A DNA stretch of 64,000 nucleotides from CAVYXA01 sp963846775 (GCA_963846775.1 CAWJXB010000006.1:1612001-1676000); one strand, 5' to 3'; positions 23,489-31,574 are shown, counted from the first letter of the stretch. Notes: a model not told the origin generated them from the sequence alone. Numbers and translations are program-made.

Positions 23489-26290
23489 CTAATAGCGAAC
23501 CGGGGGCGGATGCTTTACGAGGGCTTCGAAGCGCGGGTCCTTGCGCAACGGATCCCAGAAAGGCAAGTACTGAAGATCACCTGGGTAAATTCCGCCCGGA
23601 GTTTCCAGCAGGCGCGCAACGGCGGCAATCGCGGCATCGACTTCCCCGAATCGCGCCTGGATTTGCGCGCGGTAGTTTTCGGCGATCGGTTTATCAACCG
23701 CATCCTTCTCGTAATCGGCGACAGCCTGGTTCGCCTGCTCGAGAGCCTTCTCTTTCTCCCCGAGACCTGCATAAGCAAAGGCGAGCAAAGAGCGCGCATC
23801 GTAGGTCGTCCCTCCTGCAGCCCCTGCAGCCGGTGCCATTGCCCGAATCATGCGCTCAAAGGTCGCGCGAGCTTCCTCGGAGTGACCGGCCCACTGCTGA
23901 GCGTAACCCTTGTAAACTAAACCAAGGGCATCCTGCGTGCTGAGCGGTTGGTCGGAGCTAACAGACTTCGTAGCCTGCTCGGTGCAGGAAATTACCTGCT
24001 CAAAATCCCGTTCCAGCAGCGCCTGAGTTGCGCGAACTAGTAGAACGCTCTTGTCCTTTGAATCTTTGGGAAGCCGTTCCAGTTGCTTGGCAGCTTGATC
24101 CAACTGACCTTGGTACTGGAATAGTAAAGCTTTGACAATTATTCCATACGGATTGTTAGGAGAGATTTCCAGGGCCCGATCGATCGCTGCGTGTGCTTCG
24201 CTAAATCGTCGTAAGTTCCCGAATACATCATCTGCTGCCGCTCGGGCCCAAAGCCGGAAATTGCGCGGATCGAGCTCGGTAGCTCGGTTTAGGTGTCTCT
24301 CAGCTTCTCGCCAATGACCCAGCCGACGCTCCACATACACCATGTATTCATTGACCAGTGAGCTATTCGGTAACCGCTTTTCCGCTTCGCGATAAGCTTG
24401 CAGCGCACCAGGAAAATCATAGGAAACTCGGTAGCGATAGGTTCCTTCCGCCAACCATGTCTCGCCCAATTCCGGTGCGAGTGTGAGCGCGCGATCTGCG
24501 GCCTGTTTGACAGCGGCGGCGGAGTTCGCGTTCCGATCGAGGCCGTTGTAGTAAAGGAAGCTGCGCACCAGCGCGAGTCGGGCCCAAGCGAGGGCAAAGT
24601 CTGGATCGAGTTGGACGGCTTCCTCAAAAGCCGTCGCAGCGTTCTGAAACGAGGCAATGCCCGATCCGCCCTTCTCGATTCCGAGGCCGCGAAGGTATGC
24701 GTGGTAAGCAGCTATGTTTGTCGTCGGTCGTTTCGCGCTGATTTTTTGCGCCAGCTCGGCATTTAGCTGCTGGGCCACCGCAGTAGCCACTTCGGTCTCG
24801 ACGGCAAAGACATCATCAAGCTTGCGGTCGTAGGTGCTAGCCCAGAGATGAGCATTGCTCCGGGTATCGATCAGCTGCACATTCACACGCACCTTATCGG
24901 CAGATCTTTGCAGAGAGCCTTCTAAGACTCTCCCGACGCTAAGCTGCCGGCCAACGGTTCTTAGATCGACAGGTCTACTTTGGTAGCCTTCCGTGGACGT
25001 CCGCGCAATGACCTTTAGGTCAGCCAGACTGGCGAGCCTGGTCAGAATCTCATCCTGGATACCGATTGCAAAAAAACGGTCTTCCGCGTTCGAACTGAGA
25101 TTTTCGAAGGGAAGAACCGCGATCGCTCGGTCCAGCTCGGAAGCGGAGGCGGTGCGTTGGTAAACGAAGGCCGCGACTACGGCTACAGCCAGTGCGAGCG
25201 CAAGCCCTGCGGAAGTGAGAAAGAGACGTTTTCGCCGCCGACGCGCCGCGGGCTCAAAACGGAGATAGCACTGGTGAATCTTTGTAAGTAGCTCGCGCGC
25301 GGTTTGCGGTCGCTCCGCCGGATCCAGTGCTACCATCGACTTCAACAACGTGACGCATTCGAGAGGCACGTGTGCACTCTTCAGTTGCTTCAGCGGAAGG
25401 GGCTCTGCGTGCCTGGCCCGAATTTCCTCAATTGAGCGGCCGGCAAAAGGCATTTGCGCGGTAAGGAGGTACCAGAAGGTTATACCTAGCGAGTAGATAT
25501 CCGAACGTGTGTCGATCTGCTGCTGGCCCACTTCATCGAATTGCTCCGGACTCGCAAAGGCCGGAGTTCCGATGAAACCTGCTTGCGTCCGATAAACCGT
25601 GCCTGTTTGCGCCGCGACAACTTTCGCAATGCCGTAATCGATTATCTTGACCAACAGCTGATCGCCTGCGTGCGACTCGATCATCAAGTTCGACGGCTTC
25701 AGATCGCGGTGAATGACTCCGCATTCCTCGCCAGCGGCCAGGCCGCGGGCGGTTTGCTCTACGACTTCAAGCGCGAGACTTAAAGGAAGCGGCCCGTCGC
25801 GTTGCACGCGCGCTTCGAGCGTTTCACCATGGACAAGCTCCATCGCATAAAAGCATTCGCCATCCTGCTCACCGTAATGAATTACTCGCGCAACGTTCGG
25901 ATGATGAATCTGCGCGGCCGCGCGGGCTTCCCGCAGGAATCGGGCACGAGCAGTGGAATCTTCCGCCAACTTTCGACTGATGACTTTGAGGGCGACCGTT
26001 GAGTTAAGAACAGTGTCGCGAGCGCGATATGTGACTGCCATTGCCCCGGAGCCGAGTATAACAGGGTAGCCGTCAGGATTTACTTCGACTTCGAAGTGAG
26101 CATAACGCAACGGACCGAGTCTGACTTTATTGCGTTCAGTGCCTCGCCTGACTTCGTGCTCCTCGGCGAGAAAGCCAAAGCTAACCAGGCAACGCACACA
26201 TTCCCCATCAGGACCTGGATGAGTGATTGATCGCCCACAGCGCGCGCAAACTCCTGCGCCGATTCCTTGCTCAGGAGCGAGGGCGTTCAT
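23489..26290 (-). CDS. Membrane Ser/Thr protein kinase with TolB-like and TPR domains
   Basis: A 933-residue protein with this order: a zinc-ribbon-like CARCGR...CVRC (residues 15-35); a kinase domain with GSGAMAVTY, ALKVI, HRDLKPSN and GTPAFASPEQF; one transmembrane helix (about 360-380); a TolB/FlgO-like N-domain (AIAVLPFENLSSNAEDRFFA); then many TPR-like helical repeats. The Mg-binding DFG is DYG (IIDYGIAK), a tolerated but uncommon change. ATG overlaps the ECF sigma stop by 4 bp, so the two are co-translated. By analogy with ECF groups linked to kinases it may phosphorylate that sigma factor. Its 3' end is duplicated as a remnant at 20259-20461. Confidence 0.9.
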   Translation of the reverse strand: MNALAPEQGIGAGVCARCGRSITHPGPDGECVRCLVSFGFLAEEHEVRRGTERNKVRLGPLRYAHFEVEVNPDGYPVILGSGAMAVTYRARDTVLNSTVALKVISRKLAEDSTARARFLREARAAAQIHHPNVARVIHYGEQDGECFYAMELVHGETLEARVQRDGPLPLSLALEVVEQTARGLAAGEECGVIHRDLKPSNLMIESHAGDQLLVKIIDYGIAKVVAAQTGTVYRTQAGFIGTPAFASPEQFDEVGQQQIDTRSDIYSLGITFWYLLTAQMPFAGRSIEEIRARHAEPLPLKQLKSAHVPLECVTLLKSMVALDPAERPQTARELLTKIHQCYLRFEPAARRRRKRLFLTSAGLALALAVAVVAAFVYQRTASASELDRAIAVLPFENLSSNAEDRFFAIGIQDEILTRLASLADLKVIARTSTEGYQSRPVDLRTVGRQLSVGRVLEGSLQRSADKVRVNVQLIDTRSNAHLWASTYDRKLDDVFAVETEVATAVAQQLNAELAQKISAKRPTTNIAAYHAYLRGLGIEKGGSGIASFQNAATAFEEAVQLDPDFALAWARLALVRSFLYYNGLDRNANSAAAVKQAADRALTLAPELGETWLAEGTYRYRVSYDFPGALQAYREAEKRLPNSSLVNEYMVYVERRLGHWREAERHLNRATELDPRNFRLWARAAADDVFGNLRRFSEAHAAIDRALEISPNNPYGIIVKALLFQYQGQLDQAAKQLERLPKDSKDKSVLLVRATQALLERDFEQVISCTEQATKSVSSDQPLSTQDALGLVYKGYAQQWAGHSEEARATFERMIRAMAPAAGAAGGTTYDARSLLAFAYAGLGEKEKALEQANQAVADYEKDAVDKPIAENYRAQIQARFGEVDAAIAAVARLLETPGGIYPGDLQYLPFWDPLRKDPRFEALVKHPPPVRY

Positions 26291-27102
26291 GCGGTCAGAA
26301 TCCGATAAACATGATGTAGCTCGTCATCGATGTCCTTCGGATCGGAAACGGTGCTCGCTACTTCGGCCCGCAAGGCATGTCGATAGGTTTGGCGCAACCG
26401 TGAAAGCCAGACACGGAAATTTTCAACCGTTGTACCCAATCGGCTTGCCACTTCCTGCTGATTCGGCGGCGTCTCTGTTCCACCGGCCACGAATGGCCTT
26501 AGCTCATCCACCCATTCCCGTTTGCCTTCGGCAGCAAATCGGTCGCGCACGTTTTTCCACGCGCGCGTCACGATACTGGAGGCCCATGCGACATCGTAAG
26601 AGTTTACGTCGCTCAAATGCGACGTCGCTAGCATCGAAGCTTCAGCCTGAGGCAGTAGTTCATCGAACGAGACGAACTGCTGCGCTCCGCCGCGTTTGAT
26701 CGCGCGCATGCGCTCGCGCTCCTTCAGCAAAAAGTTTTGCAACGAACCGAGCAGGAACGTGCGCAGCCGGCCCTTCTCCTGATCGGCTCGGCTCAACGTA
26801 TTGTGCTGAAATAAATGCTCGAAAAAACCCTGGACGATATCTTGCGCATCGGCCTGCGAATAGCCGCGGCGACGGACAAATGTATAGAGCGGCGGCCAGT
26901 AAGCGTCGCAAAAAGCAGCGAGCGCTTTCGGCGCCGACTCATCAGACTCCGCCTTGCCCGCCTGCAGCACGACCGTCCAATGCGTCGTCTGGAACGGCGC
27001 ACCACCTTCTTGCAGCGTTCCTGGAATTGGTTTCGTAGAAAGTTCAATATCGTAGGCAGGTTCCTTTTGCGAGACAAAACGACATGCCGCTTCGGCAAAC
27101 AC
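26287..27102 (-). CDS. RNA polymerase ECF-type sigma factor, kinase-linked
   Basis: A 271-residue sigma-70 family protein. It has FQTTHWTVVLQAG at the start of the sigma domain, region 2 FVRRRGYSQADAQDIVQGFF, and a region 4 helix-turn-helix around NQQEVASRLGTTVENFRVWL. It is longer than common ECFs, with about 35 leading residues. GTG at 27102 is the longest clean start. Upstream and in the same frame, MPARHA, a TAA, then ANIVF continue into FAEAAC, so the gene seems to have lost an earlier ATG start lying in repeat element B. Coupled to the kinase by ATGA. Possible targets are the two promoter-like blocks P1 and P2, but this is only a proximity argument. Confidence 0.85.
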   Translation of the reverse strand: MFAEAACRFVSQKEPAYDIELSTKPIPGTLQEGGAPFQTTHWTVVLQAGKAESDESAPKALAAFCDAYWPPLYTFVRRRGYSQADAQDIVQGFFEHLFQHNTLSRADQEKGRLRTFLLGSLQNFLLKERERMRAIKRGGAQQFVSFDELLPQAEASMLATSHLSDVNSYDVAWASSIVTRAWKNVRDRFAAEGKREWVDELRPFVAGGTETPPNQQEVASRLGTTVENFRVWLSRLRQTYRHALRAEVASTVSDPKDIDDELHHVYRILTA

Positions 27103-27134
27103 TATGTTTGCTTAGGCATGCCTGGCAGGCATAG
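27096..27134. repeat. Repeated start element, copy B, between sigma and lysR genes
   Basis: A 39-bp copy with the perfect ATGCCTG-G-CAGGCAT palindrome, in the gap between the divergent sigma and LysR genes. It fits the T-N11-A pattern of LysR-type operators, where autoregulatory sites typically lie. On the minus strand it also encodes MPARHA followed by TAA in the sigma frame. Confidence 0.65.
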
Positions 27135-27145
27135 ACTTGAACCCT

Positions 27146-28045
27146 GTGGAGCTTCGGCATTTGCGCTACTTCGTAGCCGTGGCCGAGATGGAAAACGTCT
27201 CGCGCGCCGCGACCCAAAAACTGTACGTCTCGCAGCCCTCGTTAAGCCGCCAAATTCGGGATCTCGAAGAGGAGCTCGGTGTGCAGTTACTCGAGCGCAG
27301 GCCGAAGTCGGTTTGCCTGACCGAAGCCGGCCGCGCTTTTCTCGAGAAAGCGCGCGCCATTTTGAAGGACACAGACGACGCGGTGGCGACGGTGCGTGCG
27401 CTCGCCGGCAAGCGTGAGACCGAGCTGCACGTCGGGGATTTTCCGCTCACGACCGCGCGGCTAATGCCTGGCCTGCTGCGTTCCTATCAAAAAACAATGC
27501 CGAACGTGCAGGTGAAGCTGCACGACTGGCCGGTAGAGAAGAACATCGCGGGAGTTCGCGAGGGTCGATTGCACCTGGCGATCATCATTCCGCCGCTTAA
27601 GTCAAACTCACTCGATGAGCTCCGCTTTGAAGAGTTACTTGCGGTGCGCGTTTGCCTTGCCGTTTCATCCAATCATGCATTCGCGGGGCGGAAGTCGGTT
27701 TCGTTGGCTGACGCGGCGCGGGAGCGGTTCATTGGGCTGATGCGCGAGGAGTATCCCCGTTACCAGGAATATCTCGCTGGGATCTTCGCGCGCGTGAATG
27801 ATAAACCGAAGATCGTGGAGGAGCACGACGGTTGGGCCGGAGTTTTTTCCGCAGTCGACGCCGGCACGGGAGTAGCCATCGTTTCAGACGCGTTCACTTA
27901 TGCATTCGGTGATCGCATAAAACTTCTGCGCCTGACCCCTGAGCCGCAGCGGGTCGCGATTGGAATTCTTACGCGGAGAGGCAGACTCAGCCCGGCCGCG
28001 GAGAAGTTCTGCCAATGTGCGAGGGAAGCGTTCGGCGGTCGTTAG
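27146..28045 (+). CDS. LysR family transcriptional regulator
   Basis: About 299 residues. The winged HTH is at the N-terminus (ELRHLRYFVAVAEMENVSRA, then QPSLSRQIRDLEEELGVQLL) and is followed by a periplasmic-binding-like effector domain. GTG at 27146 gives the classic (M)ELRHLRYFVAV start; TTG at 27137 is the alternative. It is the only plus-strand gene of the accessory region and is divergent from the sigma/kinase pair. LysR proteins typically bind dyads between themselves and a divergent gene, and a perfect palindrome lies there (27096-27134). Related elements at 19.2, 22.3 and 31.5 kb suggest a wider regulon (inference). Effector unknown. Confidence 0.92.
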   Translation: MELRHLRYFVAVAEMENVSRAATQKLYVSQPSLSRQIRDLEEELGVQLLERRPKSVCLTEAGRAFLEKARAILKDTDDAVATVRALAGKRETELHVGDFPLTTARLMPGLLRSYQKTMPNVQVKLHDWPVEKNIAGVREGRLHLAIIIPPLKSNSLDELRFEELLAVRVCLAVSSNHAFAGRKSVSLADAARERFIGLMREEYPRYQEYLAGIFARVNDKPKIVEEHDGWAGVFSAVDAGTGVAIVSDAFTYAFGDRIKLLRLTPEPQRVAIGILTRRGRLSPAAEKFCQCAREAFGGR

Positions 28046-28068
28046 GGTTAAGGGCGGTAGCCGAATTC

Positions 28069-28518
28069 TTACAGGGTCGAGTGCATCGATCTTAGCTCGG
28101 CGCGGCACGCTTCAGCGAATGATCTGAGCGGATCAGTGGTGGCCCCGTCGCGAAGCAAGGCCCGCATTTGTTCGAGCGAAAGGTTTGGCGAGAAGTACTG
28201 TTCCGCGATTGCCGCTAGAGCTCGTTCGGCTTCGCAGAGAACTGCGTCTGATGCACAAAGCCTGATGCGGTTGAGTAGCGCGTAGATCGGCAACAACGTT
28301 TCGGGCTTTTCCAGCGTGTTCTCAAACGCATCAACTAGACGCGCTGAGCACTGGTTGATAAATTCGCCATAGACACTTTCGCGCTTGCTGGTTTCGGCGC
28401 CGATCAATTCACGCCTGCCAAGCGTTCTCTGTGTGACCCAGGTGGTCGCAACCGTGGCAGAACCGCCGACGAGGGACCCGAGCACGCCGGCCATAGCGGT
28501 GATGATTTCAGTGGTCAT
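28069..28518 (-). CDS. Unrecognised membrane-anchored protein, 149 aa
   Basis: It starts 3 bp after the NADH dehydrogenase stop, so it closes that operon. One hydrophobic, glycine-rich helix lies at the N-terminus (IITAMAGVLGSLVGGSATVA), followed by TTWVTQRTLGRRE and a long, mostly helical cytoplasmic or periplasmic domain. This layout occurs in many uncharacterised single-span proteins. No catalytic motif seen. Confidence 0.75.
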   Translation of the reverse strand: MTTEIITAMAGVLGSLVGGSATVATTWVTQRTLGRRELIGAETSKRESVYGEFINQCSARLVDAFENTLEKPETLLPIYALLNRIRLCASDAVLCEAERALAAIAEQYFSPNLSLEQMRALLRDGATTDPLRSFAEACRAELRSMHSTL

Positions 28519-28521
28519 AGG

Positions 28522-29910
28522 TTACGGTGTAATGTCCGCTTCGGGCGAAACAGTGGTTAGCGCCATTGTTTGTTGGGGCGAGCTCTGCAGTATGAATCCT
28601 TGTCTGCGCGCACGAACCCGAGCGATTTTGTCTGTTACGGCTTCGATGTCGTGCAGCGTAACCATTTGCTCGATCTCTCTTCCGAACAAAAGATCCAGCG
28701 TCCAATCTATCATAACGCGGAGCTTCTTGGCCAGCCGCGGTAGCTTCATTAGGTAAACCCCCCGCCACATCCACCAGGCGATGAATCCGGAGAACTTAAT
28801 TCCGAGCAACATTGCGACGCCTGTCCGGTGGCCAATGCTCGCCAGCATTCCCATTGTTTTGTAACGGAATGGCGTCAGTGGACGGCCGAGCAGGCTACGT
28901 TCGATGTTCTTTGCTGCGGTTACTGCCTCGCGCAACCCATGCTGCGCCGTGGGCGGGTAAAAGCCCCCGGTTGCGCTGTCTGGCACCGCGGCACAATCGC
29001 CAACCGCCCACAATCCGGGAGTTCCCGGCACCGCGAGGAGTTCGTTAACCAAAAGACGGCCTCGCTCTTTCCGGCAAGGCAACGCCTCGATGACGGCGCT
29101 CGGCTTGGTTCCGGCCGTCCAAATGAGTGTCGCTGCCGGAATCGACGTGCCGTCACTTAGTTCAACTACCGAACCGTCGTAGCTTGCTACGCGGGCGCCT
29201 GTGATTACTTCCACCTTCCGTTCCTTGAGTTTGCTTTCGGCATAACTACCGAGCTCTTCTCCCAGCTCGGGCAGAAGAAACCTGCCCGGGTGAACCACGA
29301 CGACGCGAATCAAGTCTTCCTGCAATGCAGGGTAAAACTTCGCGGTTTCTCTCACAAAATCGTTCACCGCGCCGGTCGTTTCCGCGCCGGAAAAACCTCC
29401 ACCGGCAGTAACGAACGTGAGTAACTGGCGCCGGGATGCCTCATCGGTCCGCAGCGAGGCATCTTCCAGGAGAGCGACCATTCGATTACGCAGCAGCGCT
29501 GCGTCGCTAAGATTCTTCATCGTCACGGCCCAATCGCCTACGCCCGGCAAGCCGAAGAAGTTCGTCTCCGAACCGAGTGCGAGCAGCAGATGATCAAATT
29601 CGAGCTCCAACGCGATGTCGCGCAGACCAGCCAGACAGTGAATCTTTTTTGTCCTTAGGTCGATGTTTTGAATATCAGCTTGAACGACGTTGACATGGCG
29701 AAGAATGCGCCGCAGCGGATTGACAATGTCGGCGGGCGAGAGGTCGCCCGCAGCTACTTCATGCAGCATTGGGGTGTAGAGAATGAAGTTTTCCCGGCTG
29801 ATCAGAGTAACTTCAATGTCGGCCTTTCGTGCCAGTGTCTTATCCAGATGGCGAGCCGCATAGAGACCGGCAAATCCGCCGCCAGCGATAAGTATCTTCG
29901 TCTTTTTCAT
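28522..29910 (-). CDS. Type II NADH dehydrogenase (NDH-2-like flavoprotein)
   Basis: A 462-residue two-dinucleotide-fold flavoprotein expected to pass electrons from NADH to quinone at the membrane without proton pumping. The FAD site is ILIAGGGFAGLYAARHL, the NAD site is TFVTAGGGFSGAETTG, and GLWAVGDCAAVPD is the second FAD motif. The C-terminal region contains the hydrophobic and basic helices used for membrane attachment (GFIAWWMWRGVYLMKLPR). It follows directly on the family 1 small gene with no gap. It is paired in the operon with a quinone-oxidoreductase-like gene. Confidence 0.92.
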   Translation of the reverse strand: MKKTKILIAGGGFAGLYAARHLDKTLARKADIEVTLISRENFILYTPMLHEVAAGDLSPADIVNPLRRILRHVNVVQADIQNIDLRTKKIHCLAGLRDIALELEFDHLLLALGSETNFFGLPGVGDWAVTMKNLSDAALLRNRMVALLEDASLRTDEASRRQLLTFVTAGGGFSGAETTGAVNDFVRETAKFYPALQEDLIRVVVVHPGRFLLPELGEELGSYAESKLKERKVEVITGARVASYDGSVVELSDGTSIPAATLIWTAGTKPSAVIEALPCRKERGRLLVNELLAVPGTPGLWAVGDCAAVPDSATGGFYPPTAQHGLREAVTAAKNIERSLLGRPLTPFRYKTMGMLASIGHRTGVAMLLGIKFSGFIAWWMWRGVYLMKLPRLAKKLRVMIDWTLDLLFGREIEQMVTLHDIEAVTDKIARVRARRQGFILQSSPQQTMALTTVSPEADITP

Positions 29911-30147
29911 CTATTTATTTCTCCAGTTTAGAGAGTCCGATTTCGGAAAAGTTTGGAGTTTCATCCAACGAGTAAAATTGAGGATTCCATCCCAGCGGCG
30001 ATCGGAATTAAAGATCGATCCGCCGACGGACGGATTCGCCGTGGCGAACATGTTGAGCACGAGCATCGGGTCATGCCAGCGCCGACGACGTTGAAACCAT
30101 CTCGGTGATCTGCTCGGTTTAATTTGTTTAAGATTGGTCGCCTTCAT
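29911..30147 (-). CDS. Small basic protein, recurring family 1 (copy 3), 78 aa
   Basis: MKATNLKQIKPSRSPRWF, then QRRRRWHDPMLVLNM and GSIFNSDRRWDGILNF, aligns with copies at 22316 and 19414, with an extra dozen residues before IFNS and a different tail (LQTFPKSDSLNWRNK). ATG at 30147 overlaps the 29-residue gene by 4 bp, and the stop touches the NADH dehydrogenase start. AAGGCG lies upstream. Function unknown. Confidence 0.75.
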   Translation of the reverse strand: MKATNLKQIKPSRSPRWFQRRRRWHDPMLVLNMFATANPSVGGSIFNSDRRWDGILNFTRWMKLQTFPKSDSLNWRNK

Positions 30148-30233
30148 CGTGATCGCCTTCTATTGTCCGGCTCTTCCGGATTGATGCTGAGCAGCCCGAG
30201 AAGCAGCGCCCAAAAAATCGATACTGCGATCAT
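30144..30233 (-). CDS. Tiny membrane protein, recurring family 4 (copy 2), 29 aa
   Basis: A hydrophobic start (MIAVSIFWALLLGLLSI) followed by NPEEPDNRRRSR. The ATG lies behind AAGGAGGTG, a near-perfect ribosome site. It starts in an ATGA overlap with the quinone oxidoreductase and ends in an ATGA overlap with the family 1 gene. Such signals in so short a frame are hard to explain by chance. Layout like 22602-22709. Confidence 0.65.
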   Translation of the reverse strand: MIAVSIFWALLLGLLSINPEEPDNRRRSR

Positions 30234-31252
30234 AGCTGCACCTCCTTGACACGCAGAACGATCTTGCCGCGGGCGTGACGCGCTTCGCTGAGCTCATGCG
30301 CACGACGCGCTTCGCTCAACGGCAGAATGCGGTCGACCGTAGGTTTAAGTTTCCCAGAGACGATAAGCTTCGCGATCTGGCTGAGTTGCGCGCCGTTCGG
30401 CTGACTGTCAGCCATCGCTGCGTGCACGCCTGCCTGTTTCGCTTTCTCCTCTGATGGCGGCTGCACTAACGAAACCAGAATCCCGCCTCTCTTCAACAGT
30501 TGCCACGAGCGTTCCTGCGTCTCGCCGCCAATCGTATCGAGGACGATGTCCATCTCGTGGGCGATGTCTTCGAATCGTTGTTTCGTGTAATCGATCGTTT
30601 CGTTGGCGCCGAGACGGCGTAGCAAGTCTTGGTTCTTCGTCGACGCGGTCGCAATGACATACGCGCCTTTCCATTTTGCGAGTTGCACAGCGAGATGGCC
30701 GACGCCGCCGCTGCCGCCGTGAATGAGAATCCGTTGTCCAGGTTGAAGCTGGCCGAGATCGAACAATGATCGCCACGCCGCTAGCACCGACACGGCCGTA
30801 GCCGCGGCATGCGGGTGATAGAGCGACTTGGGTTTCAGCGCGAGAGCCGTTGCGCGGACCGCGATATAGTCGGCATACGCGCCGTCCCGCGCCGGGTCAG
30901 CCATGGCGAAGACTTCGTCGCCCTTTTTGAAATTCGACACGCCGAGACCGACTTCCTCCACGACGCCCGACACGTCCCAGCCGGGAATCAGCGGCAGCTT
31001 GTGCTGAACGAAGTCTTTCAGGTAACCGGCGCGCACTTTCCAATCGAACGGGTTCACGCCCGCGGCGTGCACGCGGACGAGAACTTCGCCGACTTGCGGA
31101 TGCGGGCGCGGTGCGTCCTCGTATTTAAGAACTTCCGGTCCGCCGTAATTGTGAATTCGGACTGCTTTCATCAGCTCCATTTTCGCTGGCTCCCATCCGA
31201 TTCCGTGCGGCCTGCCATTGTGGCTGGCGACTGCTTCCATCGTTACGCGCAT
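30230..31252 (-). CDS. NADP-dependent quinone oxidoreductase (zinc-less MDR family)
   Basis: A medium-chain dehydrogenase-like protein of 340 residues from ATG at 31252, which has AGGAGG five bases upstream. The conserved core starts at MKAVRIHNYGGPEVLKYED and has the AAGVNPFDWKVRAG segment typical of quinone oxidoreductases lacking catalytic zinc. The NADPH site is RILIHGGSGGVGHLAVQLAK. About 27 extra N-terminal residues precede the usual start, so ATG at 31180 or 31171 remains possible. It follows the family 2 gene, whose TAG lies just before the AGGAGG, and is coupled to the next tiny gene. Likely role: reduction of quinones or enones. Confidence 0.9.
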   Translation of the reverse strand: MRVTMEAVASHNGRPHGIGWEPAKMELMKAVRIHNYGGPEVLKYEDAPRPHPQVGEVLVRVHAAGVNPFDWKVRAGYLKDFVQHKLPLIPGWDVSGVVEEVGLGVSNFKKGDEVFAMADPARDGAYADYIAVRATALALKPKSLYHPHAAATAVSVLAAWRSLFDLGQLQPGQRILIHGGSGGVGHLAVQLAKWKGAYVIATASTKNQDLLRRLGANETIDYTKQRFEDIAHEMDIVLDTIGGETQERSWQLLKRGGILVSLVQPPSEEKAKQAGVHAAMADSQPNGAQLSQIAKLIVSGKLKPTVDRILPLSEARRAHELSEARHARGKIVLRVKEVQL

Positions 31253-31260
31253 AGCTCCTC

Positions 31261-31470
31261 CTAACCGGCCGCACTCGCGGCTATCACGGACTGCGTTGGT
31301 GCTAAGGCCAAGCGCAACTTTCGAAGCGCGTGTCCGGAAAGTGTTTCGGGTCCGCGTTGCTGCCATTCCGCTACGAACTTGCGACCGACGCGGTGAAGTC
31401 CGAGCCGGACTGGCGAAATTGTCGGTTTTGGCGTCATGTGGCGCTCAACGGCTTTAATGGTCTCGTTCAT
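31261..31470 (-). CDS. Small protein, recurring family 2 (copy 3), 69 aa
   Basis: Core AEWQQRGPETLSGHALRKLR followed by LALA, aligned with copies at 18932 and 22706 (Gly-x-x-Thr-Leu/Met, KLRL.LA). ATG at 31470 is preferred because GAGAGGAG lies 9 nt upstream; an ATG at 31488 is open too. First stable gene of the third small-gene operon, 8 bp before the quinone oxidoreductase. Function unknown. Confidence 0.74.
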   Translation of the reverse strand: MNETIKAVERHMTPKPTISPVRLGLHRVGRKFVAEWQQRGPETLSGHALRKLRLALAPTQSVIAASAAG

Positions 31471-31573
31471 CGTATTGGCTCCTCTCACTTAAAATTTTCA
31501 TGCGATACAATCCGACCGGGATCGCCTGATAGGGAAAGACTATATTTCTTGCCTCAGCATATCCCGCAGGCAT
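31454..31573 (-). CDS. Small protein, 39 aa, starting in the repeated start element (copy C)
   Basis: ATG at 31573, six bases behind a perfect AGGAGG, opens MPAGYAEARNIVFPYQ and runs 39 codons, ending 17 bp inside the family 2 gene. The 35-residue frame at 19101-19208 has the same start and the same 17-bp overlap with its own family 2 gene. The strong ribosome site makes translation likely here. It may act as a coupling peptide. Confidence 0.5.
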   Translation of the reverse strand: MPAGYAEARNIVFPYQAIPVGLYRMKILSERSQYDERDH

Positions 31574-31574
31574 A
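31534..31574 (-). repeat. Repeated start element, copy C
   Basis: 41 bp, 34/41 identical to 19169-19209. The palindrome is weaker (GCATATCCCGCAGGCAT) but T-N11-A spacing remains. It stands before the third small-gene operon. Confidence 0.68.
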
